From Poa pratensis (lineage: Eukaryota; Streptophyta; Magnoliopsida; Poales; Poaceae): DNA of 64,000 nt. The stretch covers positions 58,181,537 to 58,245,536 of the forward strand of contig CAMZMU010000040.1 in assembly GCA_947311845.1 (NCBI GenBank), given 5' to 3'. Positions 44,749-58,900 of the stretch are shown here, piece by piece (within the stretch, counting starts at the first letter, position 1; the number at the start of each line of letters is the position of its first letter). A program made the position numbers and the translations under genes. The notes below the pieces were generated by a model, which was given only the letters and a program-made list of their open reading frames with translations, was not told the origin of the DNA and did no database searches.

Positions 44749-46158
44749 ATGGTGAGCGCTTTCTTCCTCTTCTGCGGCTGCGTGGAGCAGGCGAACGTGG
44801 CATACTACGAGTTGCAGAATCCCCAACAGCAAATTCAGGCCTACGTCTTTGATGGTAAATTATTAACATCTTGATGTTTTGTTTATACTGTATCTTTAAA
44901 GCCTAAGCTGGTGTTCTTTCTCTGGAAAATAGTGGTTCGAGCCATGGTTCCAAGAATGGAGCTTGACACTCTATTTGAGCAAAAGAATGATGTGGCAAAG
45001 TCTGTACTTGATGAACTTGAAAAGGTAACTCTATTGACCTGTTTTTTCTTGTTGCTTGTACTACTTACTACCACGGTGCACCATTACATGTATTTATATC
45101 ATTCTGCCAGATTAGTCAGCAATTTGTTTTGTATTGGATTTTAGTCCATACACCATACGAATGCTATTTTTGTTGGCCACAGATGTTACTACATTTTAGG
45201 AAATAAGAAGATGTATTAGTTCTACCCGTAAAAATACCACTATAGAGAAGCAACGTTAGAGTATCCAGTTCAATTTTATACGTACCATTATTAGTTCGGT
45301 TTTCAATGAAATGAAACTCTCGCTCCCTCTTAGGAGGCTGTTGTACGATTGACTTTTATTTCTGACAAAATCAAGATCTTTTGTGATTTATATAATGCTA
45401 CCTGTTGCTTAGCCTAAGTTTGATTGCAGATGGGGTGATGTTTATTTCCCCCCTGAAAATACTGTTTGTTCTGCATTATCGCATTGTTAGTTTCTTATTG
45501 TACCATCTCTTAAGAAAGTGATCCTATGTTATGCACATTATCTTCTTGGATTGGCTGCTATTTTCTACCTTGCCTGGAGACTTAATGAATCATATGGCTG
45601 TTTGTCCAGGTGATGTCAGATTATGGTTACAGCATTGAGCACATTCTCCTGGTTGATATCATCCCTGATGCTGCTGTCCGCAAAGCAATGAACGACATAA
45701 ATGCAGGTATAATGCCATTTTGAGTAGTAGTGTATGTGTATGTCGCTGTTTTCAGGTTGTGCAGCCTATAGAGTTTTAACTTGTCAACTCCTGTCACAGC
45801 CCAACGTCTTCAGCTTGCAGCTGTCTACAAAGGAGAAGCAGAGAAGATCCATCTGGTGAAGAAAGCCGAAGGTGAAGCCGAGGCCAAGTACCTCTCGGCG
45901 TCGGCATCGCCAAACAGCGGCAGGCCATCACCGACGGCCTCAGGAGAACATCCTCAACTTCTCGAACGGTGTGTCGGGCACCACCGCGAAGGAGGTCATG
46001 GACCTGATCATGGTGACCCAGTACTTCGACACCATCAAGGAGCTTGGGGACAACTCGAAGAACACCACGGTGTTCATACCCCACGGCCAGGCCACGTCAG
46101 GGACATCGGTGACCAGATTCGGAACGGCGTGATGGAGGCGTCGAGCAGCAACCTGTAA
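44749..46158 (+). pseudogene. HIR: Hypersensitive-induced reaction (HIR) protein copy, internally deleted
   Basis: Exons 44749-44854, 44933-45024, 45610-45706 and 45800-46158. The start MVSAFFLFCGC is the grass HIR N-terminus, whose Gly/Cys-rich part is acylated in the family. QNPQQQIQAYVFD, the SPFH/prohibitin helix region and AQRLQLAAVYKGEAEKI follow. HIR proteins oligomerise in plasma-membrane microdomains and support immune receptor complexes. About 60 residues of the SPFH core are absent: the N-terminus is joined in frame to YYELQNPQQQ within exon 1. The last exon has three single-base losses (runs at 45897, 45943, 46087), and each restores or breaks the family frame. The ending EASSSNL is intact. 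It is a pseudogene unless the frame breaks are errors, and the deletion would remain in any case. Confidence 0.85.
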
Positions 46159-46978
46159 ATGTGACAGTTTGCCGTGTATGGGCGCGATAGGTTTTCTGCT
46201 ACGTTTATGGGTTGATGATAGGTTTTCTGCGTGAGACAGAGAGTCGATTTGTTTATATTAGATTAGTAGACTATATTTGTTTTTAGTGCGTGTAATAATA
46301 CGGGTGCTGGCACCTGGAAGAGTTGTATGCGTTCGTAAAAGATTGTCGAATTTTGATGTTATTATATAAAATCATATAAAGCAAAGAAACTTTGTTTTCC
46401 TTGTTAGAAGTGCATTACTCCAGGTGTTGAAAAACGTGCTACGTACTATATAAATCAGGTTTGCATGCTCGGAGCTGAAGCAGAATACTACAACATGTAC
46501 ATTTTACTATTATTAACTGAAAACTCGAGGTTCAATTTATTGACGATCACCTGGTGAAAGAAAGAATCCCTCCACCAAAAGTTCAGGTTGTTTCAAAATT
46601 ACGAGGTTTGTAAGGCACGTTTCTTTGAATTTTCGAGCAATTTGAAGGAAGCGGCGGCGGCAGGCGAGCATCTGTCACTCGCTGAGACATCACGGAGGAG
46701 GAGAGCGGGCAGCGGCCATGGCCTCAGCTCTCTCCCTCCCTCCATGGCCTCCCCTTCTCCCCGCGGGAATCGCGGCCCGGTTCATCCTGCGGGCCCCACG
46801 CTCCTCCCTCCTCCCAGCGCCCCTCCACCCCCATCGACATTCCCGGCCAGCTAAATCAGGATATAGACTGTGCGTGCGGGAGAGGCCAAGGGGCGCGGGT
46901 GGGTGACGAGCGAGGCAGAGACGGAGTGGTGGTGGCCGTGGCGGAGATCGTCGGTCGGATCGAGTTGGCGGCGGCGAC
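46159..46978. other. Intergenic region and SEC1 promoter/leader
   Basis: The first 230 bases are the HIR 3' flank (AT-rich). GC content rises sharply from about 46640 and stays high to the SEC1 start, as for a grass promoter and 5' leader. No TATA box clear enough to call was seen. Confidence 0.55.
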
Positions 46979-49900
46979 ATGTCGATGTCGGGGCCGGAGT
47001 TCAGCGGTGTGGGCGAGGACCCCAGGATCTTCCGCAACATCTGCCGCGACCGTACGCAGCTCCTCCATCGCCTCCCTCTCCCTGCTTTGCCTCTTGGGAA
47101 TGGCCGCCTCGCTGAATTCCGCTCCTTTCTCGGCAGGGATACTCAAGGATATGCTGAAGCCGGACAAGGACAAGGAGACCAAGAGCGCATGGAAGGTACA
47201 TAACACAGACACTGATGTATTAATGTGATGCAGCTTGTATTAGGGAAGATTCACACGCTGTCAGCAAATTACACTTTGAACTTAGATTATATACTGTACA
47301 GCGATATGGTGATCAATTCCTGCCATATTCGTTCGTATTTCCTTTTTTGTTGCCATCTCTCAAAATGGTACCAGACATAAAACCTGTTCCAGCATCTACG
47401 GCACGTGCAATTTCCACACCACCAAAAAAATTGCCACTGACACTTTCCATCGTGGATCATAAGGTAGGAGAGTGCTCGTTTATACTCCATAATCATATTG
47501 GCGTTGCTCATTTTTAAATACAATGTGCGAATCTTCCCCGTGAAATGTGATGATTTTGCAAAAAACAGTACTGTACTAGTTTTTAGCTTGCCTCCTGTGC
47601 AGGTTCTTATCATGGATAAATTTACGGTGAAGATCATTGGTTATGCTTGCAAGATGGCGGAAATTACTGATGCAGGGTTTCATGTAAGTTGCCCAAACCT
47701 GAATATGTGATCGTTTAGAAGAAAACATATTGTGGTGGATACTATGCTATTGTTACTGTTTTTACTACTTCAGGGATACCTTTTCAGATGTCCCCAATTC
47801 AGTCAATAGCGCTCCCGTAAATATGGTTGTTTTGCTTATATTGAAGTAAGGTAGTCCACTGACCTGAATGTCTTATCCTGCAGTGGTAGAAGATCTGTTC
47901 AAGCGAAGGGAGCCCATGCCTTCGATGGATGCCATCTACTTTGTACAGCCACTGAAAGAAAAGTAATTACTGATCGCGATTGACCTTTCTGGCTTTCTCT
48001 TTCCGTAAGCATCACAACACAATTGCAAGTATATACACTTGGGAGTTTTGGTCCCTTACTTGATTCTTCTAGTGGCTGCGATATATAAATTTTAATATGC
48101 GTCCCAACCCAAAATCATAGCACTTATTTCCTGCTTTGTTTAATATAACCTTATGCTAGTTCTTCCTTCTTTTGGGAGCTCTTTTTCTAGTTCGTTATTA
48201 CTTATATAGTCCATGACAGATGTTACATTCTCTTGAATAATCTCTAATGTGTAAGCTTGGTGATCTGCAGTGTCATAATGCTTCTATCAGACATGTCTGG
48301 GAGATGTCCTCTGTACAGGAAGTATGTTAAACCAAGATTTCAATTCACAGCTGGAATATCATTTGCAGAAGCTTTGTATGTAACAAACTTCGACATATAC
48401 GTTAAAGGTTTAACTTTTAGGGCATACATCTTCTTCAGTTCACCCATTCCCAAGGACCTGGTGACTTACATTAAGAACGACAGCAGTGTGATACCACGCA
48501 TTGGTGCACTGAGAGAGGTTAATTTCTGTATATCTTTGACACTGATGTTCTTCGGTGATACGTTTTCTGATCCTGTGATTCTATCGATTGCAGATGAATT
48601 TGGAGTTTTTTGCTATTGACATGCAGGTATGCATAACCTTCGTTCTATATGATTTCATTGCTTTCTTGGTTGATTGCTTCTTTTCTTTTGTTATTATTAA
48701 CTACAAAGTTTGAGTCCATTGTATATATGCAGTGCACATATAAAGGAGCAACGTTTTCTTTTCCATACGAATCTTGGAAAGCTTCGGGTTCCACTATCAA
48801 AGATAATGGAACATAGTTTGTTACCTACGCCCTGAGGGCAAAAGAAAATATAAGAACCAAAACCAGAGGCTACAATCTACAAACCAGAACCAAGCATGAC
48901 TTTCAAAATGGTTGTTTAGTCAAGTTTTGTTGAAAACAAGCTCTATTTCTCAACTTCCAGAGTGCCCAGCACAAAACAGCCACCCCATGACTTTCAAAAT
49001 GTCATGCCAGCAAGCATAGTCAAACTGTTTATTTTGTACTAAAGCAACATGATTATTATGAATATATTTAGCTCCAATTGGATTTTGCCACAAACCATCC
49101 TGATTTTCCAGCTTCCACCATCATTTATTAAGAAGCTTGTATTCATTTTTTCCATATCTTCAATTCTCAAACCACCCTTTTTCTTATGTTTACAAATAAC
49201 TTTCCATTTTATCATATGATACTTTCTAACTAAGCCACCCCCCCCCCCCCCCCCCCCCCCCCCGCCAGAAAAACCTTCTTTGAATTTTGTCCAGAAGCTT
49301 ATTAAAAGTTTAGGAAATCTAATAATGGACATATAATAAGTTGAAATACTATTCAAAGATGGGTCAATCATAACTTTTCTACCTGCTAAAGAAATAGACC
49401 CCCTGCCGTCCATGTAGGTGTTTAACATATCTTTCTTCAACAAATTTTAAATCTAATTCTCATCTGGATCCACACACAGAGGCCCCAAGATATTTAATTG
49501 GCCAGAAACCTATCTAATTGAATCAATCTGCATACATTTCTGGCTTTATATTATCTTCATTTGTCATCATGAGATCACTCTTTTCCATTTGGAAAATAGC
49601 TTCTCTAATCTCATTTTCTTCAAAAGCTTACATAATAAATTATTGTCTTCATTAATTTTTTCATTCTCATTCCACAAATTTGCATCTAGTCTGAAATCAT
49701 AGAATGCCAAATAAATCTTTGTAATAAGTGGTGGCATGCTCCAAATTTCTTTTCTCCTTCTATCTCTTCATCCTCTTTCTGAAGTCCAAAAATTGTATTC
49801 TTTTTTTTTTACCATTTGTCACTTATGAAAAAATCCAGTATTACTGTTCCCTTTCAAAAGCCAATTTTCTAGATATACTGTGCCAAAGTAGCTCATCAGC

Positions 49901-52900
49901 CTCATATCGCACTAACAGGTCTTTTTGCAAATCTGCTCTCAACTGAAACTCAGAAGCATCTAACACTTGAATCTGTTCAAGGATTTCCAAATCCTAGAGA
50001 CTAACAAGTATATTTTTTCCTCTTAAAGTGAGTCCGTTTCAAATTAATCCCCCATCCAAGGATTTTTTTTTACTTTTTTTTTCAGTTTCAGCAGAAAACA
50101 ACTCAAAGCATCCTTGCCATGAACCTGCTGCTTCCATGCTTTTTCAACTCTCTCTAAATAGTCCTGCTCTTTTACCCAGATTTTTTTTTTTGAAAAAACG
50201 CAGAAGACAGGGCAAAAAACAGTCCATGTGTTTCATTTCATTGAAAAGGTAGAGTTTTGAGTTATAATCCTCCTAGGAGGCAGGGTAGAGGGAAAAAAAC
50301 AGAAAACGAGTGAACATCCCAGTTCTGTGGTAGGATGGCCCTTGGGCCCAGGGCGCCGGCCTCATCCCATAGAGATGCCTCGTCTTTGATCCGGGCCACC
50401 AAGGTGCGGACAGAGGGGCGTGCTTTGTTGAAGACGTAGTCATTGCGGTGCTTCCAAATCATCCATGGGATGAGCAGAGTTTCAGACGCCAACCCTTTGT
50501 GCATCGGCTTTGGGGTGTTCTGCCTCGCGGAGTGCCACCAATGGATGAGCGTTGCATCGTCTTTGGGTGGGCGGCAAGTCATTCTCAGCCAGGAGTGGAC
50601 CTCGTGCCAACTGTAGCCCTGGACCATTTGGATTTTTCATATAGATAAGCAACTGTAGGTTAAAATAAATGTAATAGTGACTGAAACTTCTTGGACATTA
50701 TAGAACTGCATTTGAACTATGTAGGAAAATTAACTGGTTTTGATCGAACGTTTGCTAGCATGGTGGGAATATTCTTGATTCATTTGATGGTGAAAGCATT
50801 GCAAACGAGGTCTGCTTGTATCAACATGCCATTTTCCTAATTTTCTAATTTTATGTTTGGCTGTGTCATTCTCTAATTTGATGGTAGAAACCATAGTTTT
50901 GATGATGACGGGTGGCATATCTGTAGGGGTTTGTAACTGACCATGATATGGCGCTGACTGAATTATATAGTGCAAATGGACATAATTCAAAAAACTTCAA
51001 CGACACCATAAGCACCATGGCTGTTCGCATAGCTACCACATTTGCATCGTTGAAGGTATGCTAAGGAACTTCTTTTGCTATGATATATCCATGAACACTG
51101 CTAATTAGTAGAGCAACTTATATATTCTTACGCTACACTCTTAAGTTACTGTGTCATTTCATAAATGGTAGCTTGGCCAAAAATCATTAGAAAACTACTT
51201 GATTTCAGCATATCATCGATAGCTGTCCTACTTATCTTTTTGGCACCTGTAGTGAGTGTTGCTGATAGTGCATGTACATGTCACCAGTGGGATGCTGCAA
51301 CTTTTGATATCTGCTCAGTGTTTGAAAAAGCTCAGTGGTACTTCATTTTTTGCTTTCCAAATTTTGCAGTCCCATTCCCTGGTCTATAAATACCAAACAT
51401 GAACACCCCCTCCCTTGAACCCACCCAAAAGTAATAAGGTATTGATTCAAGCAAAATGCAAGGAATATACATGGTTTTATTTATGCACTTCTCGAAACAA
51501 TTGCCTAAAGTGAAACACATGGTCTTGATTCTTGGCAGTCTCTTGAAGCGTCTTCCTGTTATCTCGTGGATTTTTTACTACTGACCATTTTATTATATAG
51601 ATTGCCACACTATGTACTGGTACATATATGAACATCTCCTATGCTAGTTAGGAATGCAGTCTTTTCGACCTTTATCCTTATTTTGTCTTGTGTGATCAAT
51701 GGAGTATAAGTGTGTACCATTGTTATTCCAAACACATAAGCTAATTTTTAGCGCTTACAGGAATATCCAAGTGTGCGGTATCGTGCACCCAAAAGTGCAG
51801 ACCCATCAACAGCACCAAAATTTGACATGGTTCCAAAATGGCTAGCTACCGCTGTTTGGGAAATCGTGTCAAACTATAAGTCAACAATTCCTGAATTTCC
51901 CCAGAAGGAGACATGTGAACTGCTCGTCCTGGACAGGCCTATAGATCAGGTGCTAAAGTGTAATTTACACTTTTAATTTGAAGTGTTCAATAGTTTGTTT
52001 ACTTAATAAGTATAACAAAACTGTTTCATACAACTTACGACAATTTCATATGATTGCAAAGATAGCACCTGTTATTCATGAATGGATCTATGATGCAATG
52101 TGCCATGATCTACTCGAGATGGATGGCAACAAATACATATATGAGGTGCATGTTATATAAAATTATTTACAAGCCACATTTTATCTTTTGCATTTTTTGA
52201 TTTACTTTTCTGTTGGAAGGTGTCAAAAGGGGATCAGATCCTGAAAAGAAGGAGGCTTTGTTAGAGGATCAAGATCCTCTCTGGATAGAGCTTCGCCATA
52301 CTCACATTGCTGATGTGAGTCATGTTGGTATTTAAGATCGTTGAGCTATATTTTGGTCTATGCTTTATAACATTTACTTGAATGCCAGGCCAGTGAGAGG
52401 TTGTATGAGAAGATGAATACCTTTGTCTCAAAGAATAAAGCAGCACAACTTTCAAGGTGCCTGGTATTTCTTTGTTCTGAAAGTAATACAATTGTAAATG
52501 TTTTAACACAAAGTGGGGTGCAGTATGGTATGCTAGCAGATGCTTGTGCATAGGTGTTATTTACCATTCTAGGTTGCTGATGCAGTGATACTACAACCTA
52601 CCTTTTTGTATCCGTTGTGTTGGTTATTTATCTTCAACATAGTTAGTTGTAGATCTGACATGTTTTGATCTACTATGATATATCGTTTTTTCTGAACAAC
52701 TATTTTTTTAGCATCTGGACGACTAGTACAGAAATCATTTTTTTTTTAGAAAGTGCAAAAGCTTTGTGTCTCGATGCGTTAGAAGAATAAGAGGTTATTT
52801 ACAAGCCCACACGTCCTAGACTGCAAGTAGCTGAACCCGATACAACACCTACGCGATTACACTAGTCTGTTAGCACCAGGTAATGTCGCCTGCAACCCGA

Positions 52901-55900
52901 TGGCCCAAGCTGCAGACCAAGTCTTGGCATCCTCCTTGATGAGCTCTAGGAGTCACATGATGTCTGTTGTCACCGTTGAAGCTTGCTGCGTTGCAGTCTT
53001 CCAAACCAACCAAGCTGTTAGCATAGGACAGAAATCCTTTCAGATAAAACTATGTAACCTATAGTTATATTTTGCTATAAAGTATATCAAATGCTGATTA
53101 GTAGATTATGTGCTGGTGAAAGTATGACCACAGAAATGAAGAATGCATGATTGTCTTTACATTATTTTTTCATAATACAAGCTTATGATATTTCCATCTC
53201 AATTAGAGATGGCGGTGAAGTCTCAACCACGGATCTGCAAAAGATTGTTCAAGCTTTGCCACAATACAGTGAGCAAGTTGAGAAATTGACCCTCCATATA
53301 GAGGTAAATGATTGTTTTCATACATATTTTATGCTCTCCTTATTTTGTTTACCTTTGCAAGACATAAGTTACTATTTCTTTTATTTATGAGGTTTAGGGA
53401 AAAAAAGTGAAAGCAGATGCTATATTACCATAAACTATGATATTCTGGAGAATTCAAGTTAAATGGGGCACACATATATTTTCTGACATCTATTGTGTAG
53501 TGGATTCGATCCATGGGAATTATCTAATGCATACAGTAACTCTGCAGGCTCTGCCAGTACCTATATTTCATATACATGACTTCAATGTGTATTAAATCAC
53601 ATGATTACTCATAGTACAATTTTCAAAGTTTACTGAACTAAGCTTAGCATCTAGTCCAAAGCAAACAGAACTTGGTTAAAAGCACGGATGACCTTTATAT
53701 GTACTCGCATATTCAGTTCACGGCATATACCTTAATCTAGTACATCATAAAACTCTTCTGCTAAGCTTAATGTCCAATTTCAAAGTGATAGAAGTCCTAA
53801 TACTTTTGTTTGACCTCTTCTGCTTGTGCTCAGATTGCTGGAAAAATTAACAAGTTTATCAGGGAGTATGGGCTCCGTGACATTGGGCAATTGGAGCAGG
53901 ATCTTGTTTTTGGAGATGCAGGAGCCAAGGAGGTGATCAATATGCTCAGGTCAAAGCAGGTTTGTATAGAAAGAGAGAAAAAAAAGGCTCACGGCTAAGT
54001 CTTTATTGGCATAGTGTTATGCTTGGTTTGACACGTTTGTTCTGTGTGCTAGAATATGAGTCAAGAAAACAAACTGAGATTGCTGATTATATATGCAATT
54101 GTATGTCCCGACAAGTTTGAAGGTGACAAAGGGGACAAGTTGATGCAGGTAATTCATATCAAGTTTCCATTGCTTAAGTTATGGCTTATGGATCACATAA
54201 TGCTTGCAGAAGTTACGCATAATTTAGGAACGAAACCTCTTGCTTCGCTAGTTAGAAGCGTGGAAGCATAGAGTACTATGGGACTACGTAACTAACAGTT
54301 GCGTTCATGTTACTGGATCATATGGGACCGCATATGCCTCTATAGAATTTATTCTGTTTAAATCTGATAAAGCAGTCATCGCTTGCGCTTAGGAGAAATA
54401 ATTAAACCACGTGCACACACCTTTTTCTCTTTTTAAGCTGGACTAGGTGGTGTAGGCGTAGATGGATAAATGGAGACACCAATATTTTGATACCACGGTT
54501 AGAAGGAATGCAGGATCATGATGATGTGATTACGCTTCCCATCCTTTAGAGGCATATATGCCTATGGCCATGGGTCTATTTGGATCCACTGATTGATGGG
54601 TTTTGTAAGATTGATATTTGAGCAAACAACCAGCTTATTGTTGGGCTTACATTTAAATTTATCTACTTCCGAAAAATCAAGATAGTGAGAAGTGACTTAC
54701 GAACTGACACCACATAACCCAGCTTATAAACCATCTCATATTGCTACCTACCATAGAAAGCAATAACCCAGCTTGAGATCTGTATGGAAGATGTCATCTA
54801 AGCTAATGGTTTTACTGTTTCTTGGGTAACTCAAGAGTATATCACAAAAAAATGGATTAACAATTTTGATTATTCATGTCTATCTGACATGATGAGCTAA
54901 TTTATTGACTCTGCAGCTAGCAAAACTGCCATCCGATGATGTGAAGGTAATAAATAGCTTACGATACTTGGTTGGTTCAGATGCAAAAAAGACAGGACGA
55001 GCTGGCGGTTTCTCTCTCAAATTTGACGCCCAAAAGGTGAAGTCATTTGAGCTGTAACTTGTACTTCTTCCCTTGAACTAACATGTTTGTAATTTTCACA
55101 CCAGAAGAAAAATGCTGGTGTTAGGACAGAACGGCAGGATGGAGAGGAAGGCTGGGCATTATCACGTTTTTTCCCACTTATAGAGGCAAGTTTGTTCGTT
55201 GTGCCTCACGCAGTCAATAATTATCTCATGCAATGCTGTGATTAACATTTGCTGGAACGAGAGACAACGAGGGGGTGATGGCTCTCCTCTCCCAGCGCGC
55301 TCCGGCTAGGATAGCCTGACCTCCACCAGCCCAGCCGCCGCCGAATCCCCGCCGGTAGCCCTCCCCTAGCCCCTTCCCCGTCGACATGGCGCCCCCTTCC
55401 CCAACCTCCGGCGGCCGCGTCTCCTCCGGCAGCGGGCGGTGGCTCGACTCGGACGCGGAGAGCTCCGCCCGCTCCTACAGCGACGTCGCACGGACGCCTC
55501 CTCGGCCCACGCCCCCCGCGCCGGCGCCTCTGGGCCCCGCGGCGGCGGCCAGCCGAGGCCCCATGGCGTCCCGCATCGGCCCGCGCTCGGAGATCCATCG
55601 CGTCTCGGCGGCGTCGTGGTCGACGCGGAAGGCTTCCAACAGCCTCGCCGCAGAAACAGGCGCCGCCCCCGCCGCGCGCCCGCGCCCAGCCCCTCCCAGC
55701 AGCGCCCGCGCAGCCCCTCCCCAGAGGCGCTCGCCGGGCTTTGCTTCCGCTGCCTTGACCACCGCCACCGTGTCCGTGAGTGCACCAACGACATCCGCTG
55801 TCGCCGCTGCTTGATCTCCGGCCACGATTCTCGCGGCTGCAAGGCTTTTCACCGCAGCGCTGGCCGCGCCCCTCCGCCGGCACCCCAGGCCCCAACGCCC

Positions 55901-58900
55901 CGCGCCACGCCTCCGCCACCGCCTCCACCTCCGGCTCCGGTCGCCCCGACGCCTGCCGCTGTACCAGTGCGCGTCGTTATGGCCAGCACCGTCGAGATGG
56001 AAGAAGCGGAGGAGGTCCTTTCCCGCGCCATGGTTGCCACCATCACGGGCACGAGGCCGAGAGTCATCGCCGACGAGGTCGTGAACGTGCTGTTCACCCG
56101 ATTCCAGTTCGAAAAAGGTGACTTTTCCATCCACACTCACCAGCCGGAGGATTTCCTCATCATCTTCGGCTCCCGTGCATCCAAAGATCGCATGAACGGC
56201 GACCACCTCGTCTGCTGCCCAAGCTTCACGCTGTCAATCCGCCCTTGGTGCAAGCTCGCCCACGCCGGCTCGCTAGAGCTCCGCGGCATCCCTGCCCACG
56301 CCTGGCATGTCGCGACGGCGGAACTCATCCTCGGGTCCAGCGTCTGGGTAGAACGCCTCCACCCGCGCACCCGCTCCCACGCCGACCTTGCCACGTTCCG
56401 GCTCGCCGGGCGGACGCACGACCCTGCTGGAATTCCTCGCGCCGCCGTGCTTGAAATCGTGGAGATCATCCCCGCCCGCTCCGGCTCTATTGCTCCGACA
56501 GTGCGTACGCTCACGTACCCCATCACCATCTCCCTGGCACGCACCGAGCTCGACCGCGCGCAGGCCCGCGTCGACCTCCCAGGTCCTGACGGCGACGGCA
56601 ATTCCGGCGCCGATGATGCCCGTGGTCGCGGCCCTGGGCCGGACGCCGCGCGTGGACGCCGCCGGAGCCGCAAGCGCCGCCGAACAGACCAGCCAGCTGG
56701 ACGGGCGGATGACATGGAGGTGGACGCCATCGGGTGGCGCGAGGGCGGCCTTGCCAAGCGCGCGGATGGCTTCGCCATGTCCTCCTCCTGGAGTTCTCGC
56801 CGTGAAGCTGCGCCACCGTCCGTACAATGGCGGGCAAAGGAGATGCTGCCTTGGCCGGGTAGCCGTGGGCCCCGCACTTCTCGTCGCAGAGCCAAGAAAG
56901 GAAAGGCAAAAAGGTAGAAGAAGAAGCAACTTTCGCCGGTCGACCCTGCACCCAAAGCTGGAACCGACCCAGTAGTGGAGCCCACAACTGAGGTCGCCGG
57001 CGAGTTGCCATTGGTGGATTTGAACTCCGCATCGCTTCGCGCGCGTGAGGACATCCCCGTGGAGCACAGCTTTAGCTCGCCCAGCCCCAGTCCTCGTCGG
57101 GATCCGCACGCTTTTGCCTTAGACAGCGATGTGCCAGACTCCCTGTCCGCCAGCCCACCACCCAACGGCGATCTCCTGTCGGGCCAAAGCAGTGCCTTGC
57201 CTCCGGTTGGGACCGCGGCCAACTTGGCTCGTGATCCACTGTCGAGCCAAAGCTGTGCTTCGCCCACGTCGACGCCTGCGGCTGATTTGGAGCCTACCGG
57301 TGACCAGTCAAATACGGCAGTGCCAGACACAGGCGACTCACACGCCGCGCATGAGCCCGGGCTCGATGCCCCCACCCCCGCCGCCTCCACATCCACACTG
57401 GAGAGAGAAGACTGTGATGGGCCTCATCCATCCTTGGAGGCCCAACAAGCTATGGGCCCAATCCCCGTGCCACGGCCCACGATGCCTACCACGTCCCTGC
57501 TGTCCACGCCCAGGCGGCCCATCTCCATCCTGCAGCGGCCACCGCCTATGTCGCAAGATGTGACGCGTTCGCCGAACCGCTTCGCCTCGCCGCCCGTCAC
57601 CCTCCGCCGCGCCAGAGCTCGCACGGCCCTCTCGTAGCCGCTGTCTCTGACACTTGGCGATTTCTTGACCGAGGCGACGAAGCACCTCGATGTTGTGCTA
57701 CCCACTCCGGGGAAACGTGGCCGGCGCCCACTGTCCTTCGACCCCCCACGCCGTGGCCGCTCCGCTGCCTCTGCCACCACAACCACGCCATCAGCCGCCA
57801 CAGCGCCGCCCACTGCAGAACGGCGCGCTCAAGTACAAGTCCTGCGCACGCTGGGAATTGTGGGCGTCGACCAGACCATCACGGCTGCGGAGATGAAAGC
57901 CTACGACGGGATCTTTGCCGCCCCATCTCGTTCGCGGTGCTCTCCGCGATCGCCGCCTTGCTGGATCGCGAACAGCCCGAGGATGTGACGGCTGCACCAT
58001 CCGTCGCGGTGGCCCCGGAGGTTGCGGACGAGGCCTAGCCCGCGCGTCGCCATTACCCGTCGATCATGTTACATATGGATCACGGCCTAAAGATAGTAGT
58101 TTGGAATGTTCGTGGGCTGAATGCGCAGGCACGCCGCTTCGCCATTAGATCGCTGATCGCAACCTCTGGTGCCTCCATCGTTTGTTTCCAGGAAACGAAA
58201 ATGGCTTTGATTTGCTCGCCTGTCATCCTCGATTGTTTGGGATCGGACTTCGACGAGTACGTCTATCTGCCAGCGTTAGGCACCCGTGGTGGCATCCTCC
58301 TCGCCTGGAAGAGCCGAGACGTGACTATCACGGACCACGAGTTCACCGCGAACGCGATCACCGCCAAAGTCGCGACGAGTACCGGGACCCCTGGTGGATG
58401 ACGGTGGTCTATGGACCTCAAGAGGATGCTGATAAGGTGGCCTTCTTGCAAGAGCTGCGTGACATACGCCTCGACTGCATAGGCCCTTGGATGATCTGTG
58501 GCGACTTCAACCTTCCTCCGCGATGAGGACAAGAACAACGGCTTGGTGAACAGACGCATGATGGGCAAATTCCGCCGCTTGATCAACGACCTCGCGCTGA
58601 AGGAGGTCTACTTGAATGGACGCCGCTACACTTGGTCCAACGAGCAATCTCCTCCGACGCTAGTTCAGCTCGACGTGTACTCTGCACGTCGGACTGGGAG
58701 GACTTGCACGGTGAATGCCATCTGCGCTGCCTGTCCGCCGTGGTCTCGGATCACAGCCCACTGCTGTTGGATTGCACGCCCATGCCAACAGCTCACCGAC
58801 GCTTCCACTTCAAGGAGATTTGGCTGCGCATGGAGGGTTTCCACGAGACGGTGGCCGCGGCTTGGACGTCCGTGGATGTCGCTGATCCCTTCCAACGCCT

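Noticed and set aside
44166..44869. Frames on both strands before the HIR start
   Set aside because: Overlapping frames in a GC-rich promoter region with no homology.
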